64,000 nt of DNA from Candidatus Caldilinea saccharophila (GCA_016710365.1 JADJVW010000007.1:1-64000), one strand, 5' to 3'. Shown: positions 27,671 to 37,421, counted from the first letter of the stretch. A program made the numbers and translations. Notes: generated from the letters alone by a model not told the origin.

Positions 27671-27979
27671 ATGTCCATCAACACAATCCAAACCATCGAC
27701 CAGATTGCCACGAACCCGCGTGTGCGCAGTGGGCGACCGTTCATCATCGGCACAACGATCACAGTAGCCGATATTGCGGTCGCCAGGGTCTTCATGATGA
27801 TGGAGGCCGAAGAGATAGCAGACTACTATCGTCTGACGCTGGCGCAGGTCTATTCAGCGCTGGCATTCTATTACGACCACAAAGCTGAAATCGACCTCAG
27901 CATCGAGCAGCGGCGCAAACTTGCCGAAGAGATGAAGGAGAAACGCACTGGCAGCCGCCATCCATCTCTATTTAGATGA
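27671..27979 (+). CDS. DUF433 family protein, likely antitoxin (module 1)
   Basis: A 102-residue protein with the DUF433 core: NPRVRSGRPFIIGTTITVAD (about residues 14-33), then MMMEAEEIADYYR and LTLAQVYSALAFYYDHKAEI. This winged-helix-like domain usually pairs with a DUF5615 PIN-like toxin, as it does here. GGAG lies about ten bases before the ATG at 27671; a longer frame upstream has no family similarity. The downstream gene begins within its 3' end (27948). Predicted to bind and neutralise the DUF5615 partner and to repress the operon. Confidence 0.85.
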   Translation: MSINTIQTIDQIATNPRVRSGRPFIIGTTITVADIAVARVFMMMEAEEIADYYRLTLAQVYSALAFYYDHKAEIDLSIEQRRKLAEEMKEKRTGSRHPSLFR

Positions 27980-28283
27980 AAACCTGTCGCCAAGAATTGC
28001 GGATCAACTGCGCAGGCGTGGGGTGGATGTGGTCACCGTTCATGATCTAGGCGTGGCAGGTGATACAGATGAGAACCATCTGGCGCGTGCGGCTCGTCTC
28101 CGGCGAGTGCTGGTAACGGCAGATGTCGACTTTTTGGTGATGGCGGCTGCGGGACAACACCATTGGGGTATCGCGTTTGGCGAACAGACAACACACAAAA
28201 TCGGTGATTGGGTGAATGCGCTGGATCTGCTGTGCGCTGTTTACACGCCAGAAGAGATGGCGAATCACATTGAATACATTTAA
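27948..28283 (+). CDS. DUF5615 PIN-like toxin (module 1), probable CTG start
   Basis: A 111-residue PIN-like protein: LYLDENLSPRIADQLRRRGV (conserved Asp in LDEN), VDVVTVHDLG, DENHLARAARLRRVLVTADVDF (second acidic site), HHWGIAFGEQ. No ATG or GTG lies where the fold begins. A perfect AAGGAG at 27935-27940 stands seven bases before CTG at 27948, which would give (L/M)AAAIHLYLDEN, exactly the expected N-terminus. A GTG at 28023 would delete the first strand and the Asp. It overlaps the DUF433 gene by 32 bases. Either a rare CTG start or a base error. Confidence 0.75.
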   Translation: MAAAIHLYLDENLSPRIADQLRRRGVDVVTVHDLGVAGDTDENHLARAARLRRVLVTADVDFLVMAAAGQHHWGIAFGEQTTHKIGDWVNALDLLCAVYTPEEMANHIEYI

Positions 28284-28300
28284 ACCTGGGGAGTCAGATT

Positions 28301-29703
28301 GTGGCAAAAACGCTCTTTGAAAAAGTCTGGGATGCGCATGTCGTCGCACACGACGACGGCGCGCCCGCGGTGCTGTACATCGACGCGCACCTGATCCACG
28401 AGGTCACCTCGCCGCAGGCCTTCAACATGCTGCGCGAGCAGGGGCTGACCGTGCGCCGGCCGGAAAAGACCTTTGCGACGATGGATCACGCGATCCCGAC
28501 GCGCAATGTGGACATCGCGCTGTGGCCGGCCGACGCGGCGACGCAGGTGCGCACGCTGCGCGAGAACTGCGAAGAGTTCGGCATCACGCTGTGGGACATC
28601 AACGGGCCGGTGCAGGGCATCGTGCATGTGGTCGGGCCGGAGATGGGCGTGACGCAGCCCGGCATGACCATCGTCTGTGGCGACAGCCACACGAGCACGC
28701 ACGGCGCGTTCGGCGCGCTGGCCTTTGGCATCGGCACGAGCGAAGTCGGTCATGTGCTGGCGTCGCAGTGTCTGTTGCAGATGAAACCCAAGACGATGGC
28801 GATCACCGTCGATGGCGAACTGGCAAAGGCGTGACGGCCAAGGACATTATCCTTGCAATCATCGCGCAGAATGGCGCGGCCGGCGGCACAGGCTACGTTT
28901 TCGAGTATCGGGGCAGTGCGATCCGCCGGCTGAGCATGGCCAACCGCATGACGATCTGCAACATGAGCATCGAAGGTGGCGCGCGCGCCGGCATGATTGC
29001 GCCGGACGAGACGACTTTCGACTATATCAAGGGCCGCCCCTATGCACCGCAGGGCGAAGCCTGGCAGCGTGCGGTCGCCTACTGGCAAACGCTCGTCACG
29101 GACGAGGACGCCGTTTTTGATCGTGAGTTGAAGCTGGATGCCAACCAACTCCAGCCGATGGTGACCTACGGCACCAATCCAGGGCAAGGTGTGGCAGTCA
29201 CCGGTCGCATCCCGCTGCCCGAGCAACTGGACGACCCGGCCGAGCGGCGCAGTCTGCTCAGTGCGATGGAATACATGGGATTGAAGCCGGGCCAGCCAAT
29301 GGAAGGCCAGCCGGTCGATATCGTCTTCATCGGCTCGTGCACCAATGGTCGTATCGAAGATCTGCGCGAGGCGGCGCAGATCGTGCAGGGCAAGCGTGTG
29401 GCGGACAGCGTGCAGGCCATCGTCGTACCCGGCTCCAAGGCCGTCAAGGCGCAGGCGGAGTCCGAAGGGCTGAACCGCATCTTCAGCGAAGCGGGCTTTG
29501 AGTGGCGCGGCGCCGGCTGCAGCATGTGTCTCGCCATGAACGATGACAAGGCCGGCGCTGGGAAATATGTCGCCAGCACCAGCAACCGCAATTTCCAGGG
29601 GCGCCAGGGACCGGGCGCGCGCAGCCTGCTGATGAGTCCGATCATGGCGGCGGCGGCGGCGATCAATGGTCGCGTGATCGATGTGCGCGATCTGATCGGT
29701 TAA
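28301..29703 (+). CDS. leuC: 3-isopropylmalate dehydratase large subunit (one frameshift)
   Basis: Isomerises 2- to 3-isopropylmalate in leucine biosynthesis, with LeuD. The start is GTG at 28301 with GGGGAG seven bases upstream. Motifs: YIDAHLIHEVTSPQAFNML (about residues 26-44), CGDSHTSTHGAFGALAFGIG, and the 4Fe-4S ligands in GSCTNGRIEDL and GCSMCLAMN. The frame breaks at about 28829, where GELAK should continue into GVTAKDIILAI; one missing base explains it and gives 467 residues, the family length. leuD does not follow directly: a DUF433/DUF5615 pair (29727-30445) lies between them. Confidence 0.93.
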
Positions 29704-29726
29704 CCATAGAGTCTGGGAGTATGGAT

Positions 29727-30089
29727 ATGACAGTTGAAGCGCCGATACCTTTAGCACCTTTGCAGATTGTTCCGCTGTTGGATATCTTAGCATCGGACGA
29801 TATTCGCATTCACGGTCACCGCATCGGTATTGAGCATATCGTATATGCTTTCAATAGTGGCGAGACGCCTGAGGAAATCGTGTTACGGTTTCCCGGGATA
29901 GAGTTGCGCACAGTCTATCTGCTGGTTGCCTACTACCTTACCAACAGAGGGCAGATTGATGAGTATATCGAACGGTTGGAGCAAAGCTCGATCGAGTCCA
30001 GAGAAGTATGGGAGCGTTCGCGTACGCCGACTTCACGTCTTATCGGCGTTGTCCTGCGTGAACGCGCTGAAGCCAATTATACGCCGTGA
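29727..30089 (+). CDS. DUF433 family protein, likely antitoxin (module 2)
   Basis: A 120-residue protein. The DUF433 core reads LDILASDDIRIHGHRIGIEH (about residues 17-36), then IVYAFNSGETPEEIVLRFPG and VYLLVAYYLTNRGQIDEYI, with a C-terminal extension that probably contacts the toxin. ATG at 29727 is preferred over 29721 because GGGAG (29715-29719) is then seven bases away. It overlaps the following DUF5615 gene by four bases. It sits 23 bases after leuC and would be transcribed with the leu genes. Confidence 0.82.
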   Translation: MTVEAPIPLAPLQIVPLLDILASDDIRIHGHRIGIEHIVYAFNSGETPEEIVLRFPGIELRTVYLLVAYYLTNRGQIDEYIERLEQSSIESREVWERSRTPTSRLIGVVLRERAEANYTP

Positions 30090-30445
30090 GGATTCAATAT
30101 CTACTCGATGAGAATCTTGATCCGCGTTTTGTGCGCACCATGCAACGCCACTATCCAGCAGTAGATGTGCTACGCGTCGGCGGCGAAGGGGCTCCGAGCC
30201 TTGGGGTAAGCGATCCGGATATCCTTCGCTTCGTTGAATCCCACCACAGAATTCTCGTTACCGACAATCGCAAAAGTATGCCCGGTCATGTGCTAACACA
30301 CAATCAGGCTGGAGGACATCATTGGGGTATATTCATTATTGACAAAAGTATTGGGTACAAACAACTTGCGGACGCGCTTTTTGTTTACTGGGAAGCTTCA
30401 CAACTTGAGGACTGGACAGACCAAACTGAATGGATCACTATCTAG
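30086..30445 (+). CDS. DUF5615 PIN-like toxin (module 2)
   Basis: A 119-residue protein: YLLDENLDPRFVRTMQRHY (catalytic-type Asp in LDEN), VDVLRVGGEG, SDPDILRFVESHHRILVTDN (second acidic cluster) and GGHHWGIFIID. The start GTG at 30086 overlaps the DUF433 stop (GTGA), a coupled pair. The sequence differs clearly from module 1, so this is an independent acquisition rather than a local duplication. By homology to PIN-like proteins it may be an RNase, not shown for this subfamily from sequence alone. Confidence 0.82.
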   Translation: MRIQYLLDENLDPRFVRTMQRHYPAVDVLRVGGEGAPSLGVSDPDILRFVESHHRILVTDNRKSMPGHVLTHNQAGGHHWGIFIIDKSIGYKQLADALFVYWEASQLEDWTDQTEWITI

Positions 30446-30522
30446 CCAGTAAGGCGCAGTCTGCTGCAATGGCTAGCCATACTCTAGATATTCCCTAATT
30501 ATTTATTAAGGCGACAATCAAT

Positions 30523-31124
30523 ATGAACCCTTTTCAATCTCTCTCCGCCACCGCCGTGCCGCTGCGCATGGAAAATGTGGACACCGACCAGATCATCCCG
30601 CCAAATATCTGACCGCCGTAACCAAAGAAGGCATGGGCAAAGGTCTTTTTTCGTGGATTCGCTACAACCCTGACGGCACGCCCAAGGCCGACTTTGTGAC
30701 CAACATGCTGGAGTACCAGGGCGCCGAGATATTGATCGCCGGGCGCAACTTTGGCAGCGGCTCCAGCCGCGAGCACGCGGTCTGGGCGCTGACCGACTTC
30801 GGCTTCCGCTGTGTGATCTCGCCGGGCTTTGCCGACATCTTCTACAACAACAGCCTCAAGAATGGGCTGCTGCCGGTGACGCTGCCTGAAGAGGTGGTCA
30901 ACATGCTGTGGGACTTGGTCGAGGAAGACCCGGAGACCACCATCGTCGTCGATCTCCAGAGCCAGACTGTGACGCTGTCGGACGGTCAGCAGCACAGCTT
31001 TGCCATCGACCCGTTCCGCAAGATCTGCCTGCTCGAAGGGTTGGATGACCTCGGCTACATCGGTTCTAAAGAAGCAGCCATTGCTGCCTATGAAGCAGTT
31101 GCGCCCTACGAACGGGCGCTTTGA
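30523..31124 (+). CDS. leuD: 3-isopropylmalate dehydratase small subunit (one frameshift)
   Basis: Swivel subunit of isopropylmalate isomerase, about 200 residues. The N-terminus MNPFQSLSATAVPL then ENVDTDQIIP is typical. At about 30601 the frame meets TGA because one base is missing; adding it turns PPNI-stop into PAKYLTAVTKEGMG, the exact family consensus. Downstream GRNFGSGSSREHAVWAL is the substrate loop, and the chain continues through VINMLWDL-like helices to LDDLGYI. 602 bases plus one give 201 codons. AAGG lies 11 bases before the ATG. The gene is separated from leuC by a toxin-antitoxin pair. Confidence 0.92.
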
Positions 31125-31152
31125 TTTAGGTTGCGGCGCGACTTGACAGAGA

Positions 31153-31196
31153 GCAATGGCGGGACAATTGACGCATTGTCCCGCCATTGCTTTGTT
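31153..31196 (+). terminator. Terminator after leuD
   Basis: GCAATGGCGGGACAAT (31153-31168) and ATTGTCCCGCCATTGC (31175-31190) form a perfect 16-base stem with loop TGACGC, followed by TTTGTT. It lies 29 bases after the leuD stop. The unusually long perfect stem could also be a dispersed repeat; the T tract is short. Confidence 0.65.
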
Positions 31197-31273
31197 GAGG
31201 CTTCGTTTGCTGCTCAGGAATAACTATCTCCTCTCGACCGCACAGGTAATGAGAATGAACGATGACCGAGCCT

Positions 31274-31302
31274 TTGGCAATGGATCGTGTATGATTTACA
31301 AT
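31274..31302 (+). promoter_or_regulatory. Promoter of the MacAB-like export operon
   Basis: TTGGCA at 31274-31279 and TACAAT at 31297-31302 are separated by 17 bases, 84 bases before the GTG of the adaptor gene. A GAGG ribosome site follows at about 31376. Confidence 0.5.
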
Positions 31303-31385
31303 TGGTGTGTTGCATTCCCAGGATGGCCTCGTGAATGGCAAGTTTTTTTCCCAACGTTGTTAGGCTATAGCATTGAGGAAATCAA

Positions 31386-32573
31386 GTGATTCGTAGGCAG
31401 TTTGTGAAAGCGGTTTCAGCCATCGGCGCGGCGCTGATGCTGGGCGGCTGTGCATTGATGCCGGCCACGCGCACCGAACAAAGCGCCGCCGAAGCAACGC
31501 CCACGCCCATTCCAACCGCGCAAATCGCCCTCAAGCCCACCTATCGGGTGCAGCAGGGCGAGGTGATTGACACGACCACCTTTTCGGGCCGAGTTTCGCC
31601 GCAAAAAGAGGAAGCCCTCTATTTTCGCACCGACGGGCGTATCCGCACTGTGTTTTTCAAACGCAACGAGCTGGTCAAACAAGGGGACGTGATTGCCGAG
31701 TTCGAGATCGATGCGCTGGAACGCGAATTGACAGCCGCCGATTTAGAACTGGAGCGCGCGCAGGTGACGCTGGATGAGGCGATGCGCAATCTCGAACTTG
31801 ACCAGCGCGAGGCGCAGACCCGGCTCGAACGCGCCCAAATTATGCTGGATGGCGCCGATCGGGATCCCAATGTCTCGCGCGCGGGCGTGGAAGCCTACCA
31901 AAAAGATGTCGATCTGGCTCAGATCGAGGTCGATCGTCTCGGCGGCAGCGTTAGCCCGCTGCTCCAAAACGATCTGACGCGGGCGCGCTATGCCGTGGAG
32001 AAGCTGAAGCAAGAGATCGCCGAGGCGCAGATCATCGCTCCCTTCGACGGCATTTTGCTGTCGCTCTCGCTGACGCCTGGTCAAGCTGTGACGGGCTACC
32101 AGCCGGTCGCTTCGGTGGCGGACGACAGCGCCATGGAGATCAGCGCCGACCTGCTCAGCAACCAGTTGCAGCTGCTGGCGGAGGCCATGCCGGTGACCTT
32201 TGTGCTGTCATCGCGACCTGGCGACACGCTTCATGGCGTCATCCGCCGCCTGCCCTATCCCTACGGCAGCGGCGGCAGCGGTCAGACGATTGAGGCCAAA
32301 GATAAAAGCACACGCATCACGATCGACGAATCGGCGCAAACTGGCAACTACGCCATCGGCGACCTGGTGCGCGTCACCGCCGAAGTCGAACGCGCCGCAG
32401 ATGTGCTCTGGCTGCCCCCGCAGGCAATCCGCAACTTCAATGGCCGTCTTTTCGTCGTGGTGCAAGATGGCGATGTGCAGCGCCGCGTCGATGTGCGCAT
32501 CGGCGTCGAGGCAGAGGATCGCGTGGAAATTCTCGAAGGCGTCGAGGAAGACCAGGTCGTCGTCGGCCCATGA
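31386..32573 (+). CDS. Efflux adaptor lipoprotein, HlyD/MacA-like
   Basis: A 395-residue membrane-fusion type protein. The signal peptide MIRRQFVKAVSAIGAALM ends in the lipobox LGGC (Cys about 20). Then come a barrel-sandwich half (VIDTTTFSGRVSPQKEEALY), a long coiled-coil hairpin (about residues 110-215, ELERAQVTLDEAMRN ... AVEKLKQEIAEAQI), the second half IIAPFDGILLSLSLTPGQAV, and a beta-barrel ending LWLPPQAIRNFNGRLFVVV. GTG start with GAGG upstream. It precedes an FtsX-like permease and two ATPases, the MacAB-type order. In a bacterium probably lacking an outer membrane it would present substrate to the permease from outside. Confidence 0.88.
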   Translation: MIRRQFVKAVSAIGAALMLGGCALMPATRTEQSAAEATPTPIPTAQIALKPTYRVQQGEVIDTTTFSGRVSPQKEEALYFRTDGRIRTVFFKRNELVKQGDVIAEFEIDALERELTAADLELERAQVTLDEAMRNLELDQREAQTRLERAQIMLDGADRDPNVSRAGVEAYQKDVDLAQIEVDRLGGSVSPLLQNDLTRARYAVEKLKQEIAEAQIIAPFDGILLSLSLTPGQAVTGYQPVASVADDSAMEISADLLSNQLQLLAEAMPVTFVLSSRPGDTLHGVIRRLPYPYGSGGSGQTIEAKDKSTRITIDESAQTGNYAIGDLVRVTAEVERAADVLWLPPQAIRNFNGRLFVVVQDGDVQRRVDVRIGVEAEDRVEILEGVEEDQVVVGP

Positions 32574-32592
32574 GAGACACGGCGCAGCGCGT

Positions 32593-35546
32593 ATGAATTT
32601 CCTCCTCCGTACCTGGGCAACGTTGCTGATCGCGGTGCGACGCGTCATGGCGCAGCGCTGGCTGGCGATCGCCACCATCCTTGGCCTGGTTGCAGCGATC
32701 ACGCTGATCATGAGCATTCCACTCTATGCGGATGCTGTCTATTACCGAGTGTTGCAGGACGAGCTGGCAAAATCCGGGCAGGGCGTCAAGGATGATCCGC
32801 AGGCTTTTGCCTTTGTCTTTCGCAACATCGGCTCGATCTACGGCGTCAAAGAATGGAATGAGATCGAGCCGGTCGATGCCTATCTCTCCGGCCCGGCCCC
32901 TCAGCAATTGGGGCTGCCGGTCAAAAATGTCGTGCGGTACGTCAAAACCGACAACTTCCGTCTCTTCCCAGCCAACACCAGCCAAAACTACGCCAATGCC
33001 CAGGATCCACTCGAATGGGTGAGCTTTGGCGCGCTCGAGCAGTTGGAAGAGCACGTGACCTGGCTCGAAGGCGCGGCGCCGGCGCCGGCCTCCACCGACC
33101 CCGCCGATCCGATCGAAGTCGCCGTCAGCGGCGTGCTGGCCGAAACGCTGGGCATCCAGGTCGGCGAGGAATTTCTGACCTTTCGCAACATGGAAACGGA
33201 CGCGGGGCAGCGCACGGTGCAACTGCCTGTGCGGGTGAGCGGCGTCTGGGCCCCTATCGACCCCGAGGAGGGTTACTGGTTTTACCGCCCACGCGCCTTC
33301 GACGAGCAATTACTCGTGCCGTTCGCCACTTTCGAAGGACGCATCGCCTCACTCCTTAAAGATGAGGTTGCGCTGATGGTGTGGTATTGGGTGGTTGATG
33401 GCTCCAACGTCACCGCTGCCGATGCGCCCGCGTTGGTGGCGCGCATCGATCAAGTTTCGCAGCGCGCGGCCACCCTGTTGCCGAATACGCGCCTCGATAG
33501 TTCGCCTTATGACGCGCTCAAGAAGTACCAGGCGTCCGCGCGGCTGCTCACGGTGCTGCTTTATGCATTCAGCATCCCGATCGTGGCGTTGCTGCTGGCC
33601 TTTATCGGGCTGGTGGTGGGGCTGGCGGTCAGCCGCCAACGCAATGAGATCGCGGTGCTGCGCAGCCGCGGCGCCACGGCGATTCAGATCGCAGCCGTGG
33701 CGTTTCTGGAAGCCGCCGTGTTGGGGTTAATTGCGCTGGCCGTGGCCGTGCCGTTGAGCGCCTGGGTGGCGCAGGCATTTGGCGCGACGCGCTCTTTTCT
33801 CAATTTTTCGCTCGACTCCAACTTGCGCATACAAGTGACGGCCAGCCCCGTGCAGTTCGGCCTGATTGCGGTTGGCGTGACGCTGCTGGCGCAGGTGCTG
33901 CCTTCGATCGGCGCGGCGCGGCACACAATCGTCAGCTACAAACAAGAGTTGGCGCGTACGGTGGCGCGACCCTGGTGGCAACGCGCCTGGCTTGACGTGC
34001 TGCTGTTGATCCCTGCCGTCTATGGCATCTATCTCGTGCGTCAGCAAGGGACGATCCTGACGCCCGCAGGCGCATCCGCCGGCGACATTTTTGAGAACCC
34101 GCTGTTGATCCTGTTGCCGGCGCTGGTGGCGCTGGCGTTAACGCTGCTGATCCTGCGCTTGTTGCCCCTGTTGATGGCGTTGATTGCCTGGCTCGCGGCG
34201 CGCACGAGCAGCGTCGGCTTCCTGCTGGCGACGCGTTACCTGGCGCGCGAACCGGGTCTCTACACCACGCCACTGGTGCTGTTGATGTTGACGTTGGGAT
34301 TGTCAGTCTTCACCGCATCGCTGGCGCAAACCCTCGACAATCACCTCTTTGACCAAAGTTACTACACCATCGGCGCCGATGCCCGGTTGGTGGAACTAGG
34401 TGCGGCCGGCAACGCGGGGAAAGTGCGTTTGGCAGCGCAGGTTTTCAGGCTGCAGGTCAAGGCGATGCCGAGGCCACGCCCGCGGCCGCGCCCACCGAGC
34501 AGAGCGCGATCACCGAGATTACGGGGCCGGAGTGGGTGTTCATTCCTGTCGGCGAACATCTGAATGTCAAGGATATCGAAGCCGCCACGCGCGTAGGAAA
34601 ATTCGACGCAGCCGTCCAGATGCAAGATCGCTGGCAGCCCGCCACGATGATCGGCGTCGACCGCGTGGACTTTCCCCAGGTGGCGTTTTGGCGGCGAGAT
34701 TTTGCGTCAGCCAGCCTGGGTGCGCTGATGAACTCACTCGCCATTGCGTCAGACGGTGTGCTGATCGAGCGTTCCTTTATGCGCCAACAGGGGTTGCGCG
34801 TGGGCGACGCCATCCAATTGCGTCTGAATGCTGCGAACGCCAAGGACGGCGTGCCCATGCGCATCGTTGGCGACTTCCGCTATTTCCCGACCTGGTATAG
34901 CCCCGAAGAAGAAGGCAAGCCTCTGATGGTCGCCAACCTCGACTGGATCTTCGAGCAGACCGGCGGCGAGCGACCTTATGATGTTTGGATCAAAACGACG
35001 CCGGCGATCGATTTCGAGCAGATGGTCCACGAGTTGCGCACCTACGAGATCAGCGTGCTCGATTATCAGGCGTCCTCTGTGCGCATCGCCGAGGAACTGC
35101 GCCGGCCGGAGCGCCAGGGACTCTTTGGTGTGCTTTCGGTCGGTTTCCTGGCTTCGGCCTTGCTAACCGTGCTGGGCTTTCTGCTCTATGCGCTCTTTTC
35201 CTTCCGTCGGCGTTTTATCGAACTGGGCACGTTGCGCGCCATCGGCCTTTCGACCCGACAGCTTGCCATCTTCTTGTCGTGCGAACTGGCCTTCCTGATT
35301 CTGCTGGGGTTGGGCGCGGGCACCGGCATCGGCGCGTTGATCAGCGAGTTGTTTATCCCGTATTTCCAAGTCGGCAGCGGCCCGGCGGCTAACATCCCAC
35401 CCTTTACAGTCGAAATTGCGTGGTTTGCGGTGACGCGGCTACACATGCTGTTCGGGGTCTTGTTCTTTGTGGCGTTTATCGTCCTGATCGTGCTCCTGAT
35501 GCGCATGAAGGTCTTCCAGGCGATCAAGCTGGGAGAGACGGTGTAG
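32593..35546 (+). CDS. FtsX/MacB-like ABC transporter permease (one frameshift)
   Basis: About 984 residues. N-terminal helix (LAIATILGLVAAITLIMSI), large extracellular MacB_PCD-like domain, a first FtsX core (LLLAFIGLVVGLAVSRQRNEIAVLRSRGATAIQI), more helices, a second extracellular domain and a second FtsX core ending FRRRFIELGTLRAIGLSTRQ and FFVAFIVLIVLLMRMK. Two FtsX cores in one chain fit lipoprotein- or peptide-export permeases. The frame breaks near 34419, where AGNAG should continue ESAFGSAGFQAAGQG; one missing base restores 985 codons. It starts 20 bases after the adaptor gene and is powered by the two downstream ATPases. Confidence 0.87.
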
Positions 35547-35549
35547 GGT

Positions 35550-35610
35550 AGGGAGATTGGAGATTGGGAGATTGGAGATTTCGGCGTGTAATCTCCAATC
35601 TCCCAATCTC
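35550..35610. repeat. Dispersed inverted repeat, GGAGATTGGGAGATTGG family, copy 1
   Basis: GGGAGATTGGAGATTGGGAG (35551-35570) and further ATTGGAGATT are mirrored by AATCTCCAATCTCCCAATCT (35590-35609). It lies between the permease stop and the TTG start of the ATPase, so the RNA hairpin sits in the middle of the operon. A second copy is at 62865-62950. Confidence 0.85.
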
Positions 35611-35631
35611 TTTTATAAATGGAGATTTTCT

Positions 35632-36636
35632 TTGGCGGAACCTTTTATTCTCTGCGATGGGCTGGTCAAAATCTATAAGATTGCCGGGCTGGAGCAGGTG
35701 GCGCTGCGCGAACTCAACTTGAGCGTGCAGCCAGGCGAACTGATGGCAATCGTCGGCGCCAGCGGCAGTGGCAAGACCACGCTGATGAATATCCTCGGCG
35801 GGCTGGATCGGCCCTCGGCTGGGCGCGTGCTGGTGGACAAGCAGGATCTGCTGCGCATGTCTGACGGCCAGCTCAACCGCTATCGCCGCGAGCGCGTCGG
35901 CTTTATCTGGCAGCAGAGCACGCGCAACCTGATCCCCTATCTCAACGCCATCGACAATGTGGTGCTGCCGATGACCGTCGCCGGCAAGATGAAACGCAGC
36001 CGGCAACACGCCGCCGAATTGCTGACGTTGGTCGGGCTGGGCAACCGCATGCACCACCGACTCTCGGAGCTTTCGGGCGGCGAACAGCAACGCGTTGCCA
36101 TCGCGGTCGGGCTTGCCAACGACCCGCCGCTCCTGCTCGCCGATGAGCCAACCGGCGAAGTGGACACCGCCACCGCCGAGCTGATCTACAACACCTTCCG
36201 CACCTTGACGCGCGAGATGGGCGTCACCACGATCATCGTCAGCCATGATCCAGGCGTGGCGCGCCAGGTCGACCGCGTCGTCGCCATCCGCGACGGGATG
36301 CTGGCCAGCGAGACGGTGCGCCAGACGGTCGTGCGCACCCCGGAATGGCTGGCCGAGAACGGCCATGCGGCCAGCAGCGAACATCACGCTGTCACCTTCG
36401 AGGAATGGGTCGTGCTCGACAAAGCGGGGCGCGTCCACATTCCACCCGAATATTTAGAACAGGTGCAAATTCGCGGCCGCGCCCGGCTGGAAGTCACGGC
36501 GGACGGCATCCTCATCCGCCCGGCCGAAGATGGCGCCGAGCGATCGCAGGTAGTCGTGGCTGAGACTGTCACAGAGACCCAGAAAAGCGGCGGGCTGCGC
36601 GGTCTCTTTGGGCGCCGGCCAGGAAAGAAGACGTAA
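35632..36636 (+). CDS. ABC ATPase (MacB/LolD type) with C-terminal AbrB-like extension
   Basis: A 334-residue ATPase. Walker A GASGSGKTTL (about residue 40), Q-loop at FIWQQSTRNL, signature LSGGEQQRVAIA, Walker B LLLADEPTGEVD, and H-loop VSHDPGVA. Past the normal end (about residue 240) the chain continues with EEWVVLDKAGRVHIPPEYLE and GRARLEVTADGILIRP, which resembles a SpoVT/AbrB swapped-hairpin (GR-x-x-I-P and a final DG-x-x-I-RP strand). TTG start at 35632 is chosen because GGAG lies seven bases before it and the longer frame is translated repeat. It ends where the next ATPase begins. Confidence 0.87.
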   Translation: MAEPFILCDGLVKIYKIAGLEQVALRELNLSVQPGELMAIVGASGSGKTTLMNILGGLDRPSAGRVLVDKQDLLRMSDGQLNRYRRERVGFIWQQSTRNLIPYLNAIDNVVLPMTVAGKMKRSRQHAAELLTLVGLGNRMHHRLSELSGGEQQRVAIAVGLANDPPLLLADEPTGEVDTATAELIYNTFRTLTREMGVTTIIVSHDPGVARQVDRVVAIRDGMLASETVRQTVVRTPEWLAENGHAASSEHHAVTFEEWVVLDKAGRVHIPPEYLEQVQIRGRARLEVTADGILIRPAEDGAERSQVVVAETVTETQKSGGLRGLFGRRPGKKT

Positions 36637-37359
36637 ATGACGACCCTATCTCCGCAAACCGCGACCCATCTTGCGGACGCCTCTGTGCTGGCAGTTGAGA
36701 CACAGGGACTCGATCGCGTCTACCGGCGCGGTCAACAGAAGGTGCACGCACTAGACAACGTAGACCTTACCATCGGCGCAGGTCAGTTTGTTGCCATCAA
36801 GGGGCGTTCGGGCAGCGGCAAGACCACGCTGCTCAACTGCATCAGCGGGCTGGATCAGCCAACCGCGGGCGTCGTACGCGTCTTTGGCGACGAAATCGGC
36901 GCGTGGTCGGAAGGACGGCGTACGACATGGCGGCGCGAGCAGGTCGGCTTTATTTTTCAATCGTTGGGGTTGCTGCCCGTGCTGTCGGCCTACGAAAACG
37001 TGGAGCTTGTGCTGCGCCTCAACGGCGTCGGCGCAAGCGAGCGTCACAAGGCGACCCTGGAAGCATTGGAACTGGTCGGGCTGACCAAATGGAACGACCA
37101 TCGCCCCTACGAGTTGTCCGGCGGCCAGCAACAACGCGTGGCCATTGCCCGCGCGCTGGCCGGTAGCCCGCGGCTGCTCATTGCCGACGAGCCGACCGGT
37201 AACCTCGATTCCAAAACCGCGCACAGTGTGTTGGCGCTCTTTCGCGCCATCGTGCGCGAGCGCAACGCCACTATGCTGATGGCAACGCACGACACCCTGG
37301 CCGACGACTATGTCGACCGCATCATCAATCTGAGTGATGGGCGGATTGTGGGTGAATGA
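36637..37359 (+). CDS. ABC ATPase, MacB/LolD type
   Basis: A 240-residue ATPase with Walker A GRSGSGKTTL (about residues 57-66), Q-loop FIFQSLGLLP, signature LSGGQQQRVAIARAL, Walker B LLIADEPTGNLDS and H-loop MATHD. Its ATG directly follows the TAA of the previous ATPase. With one permease chain containing two FtsX cores, the two different ATPases probably form an asymmetric pair. Unlike its neighbour it has no C-terminal extension. Confidence 0.92.
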   Translation: MTTLSPQTATHLADASVLAVETQGLDRVYRRGQQKVHALDNVDLTIGAGQFVAIKGRSGSGKTTLLNCISGLDQPTAGVVRVFGDEIGAWSEGRRTTWRREQVGFIFQSLGLLPVLSAYENVELVLRLNGVGASERHKATLEALELVGLTKWNDHRPYELSGGQQQRVAIARALAGSPRLLIADEPTGNLDSKTAHSVLALFRAIVRERNATMLMATHDTLADDYVDRIINLSDGRIVGE

Positions 37360-37421
37360 GGAGGGGCGAGAGGCGAGTTATTATTATGGTTGCAGCCCAC
37401 GTTTTCTGCTCGTCTACAGCA

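Noticed and set aside
31156..31389. Small open frame after leuD
   Set aside because: It begins inside the terminator hairpin and overlaps the promoter and start of the adaptor gene, with no recognisable protein features.
36384..36572. AbrB-like segment as a separate antitoxin gene
   Set aside because: It is in frame with the ATPase and has no own start or ribosome site, so it is treated as a C-terminal domain.
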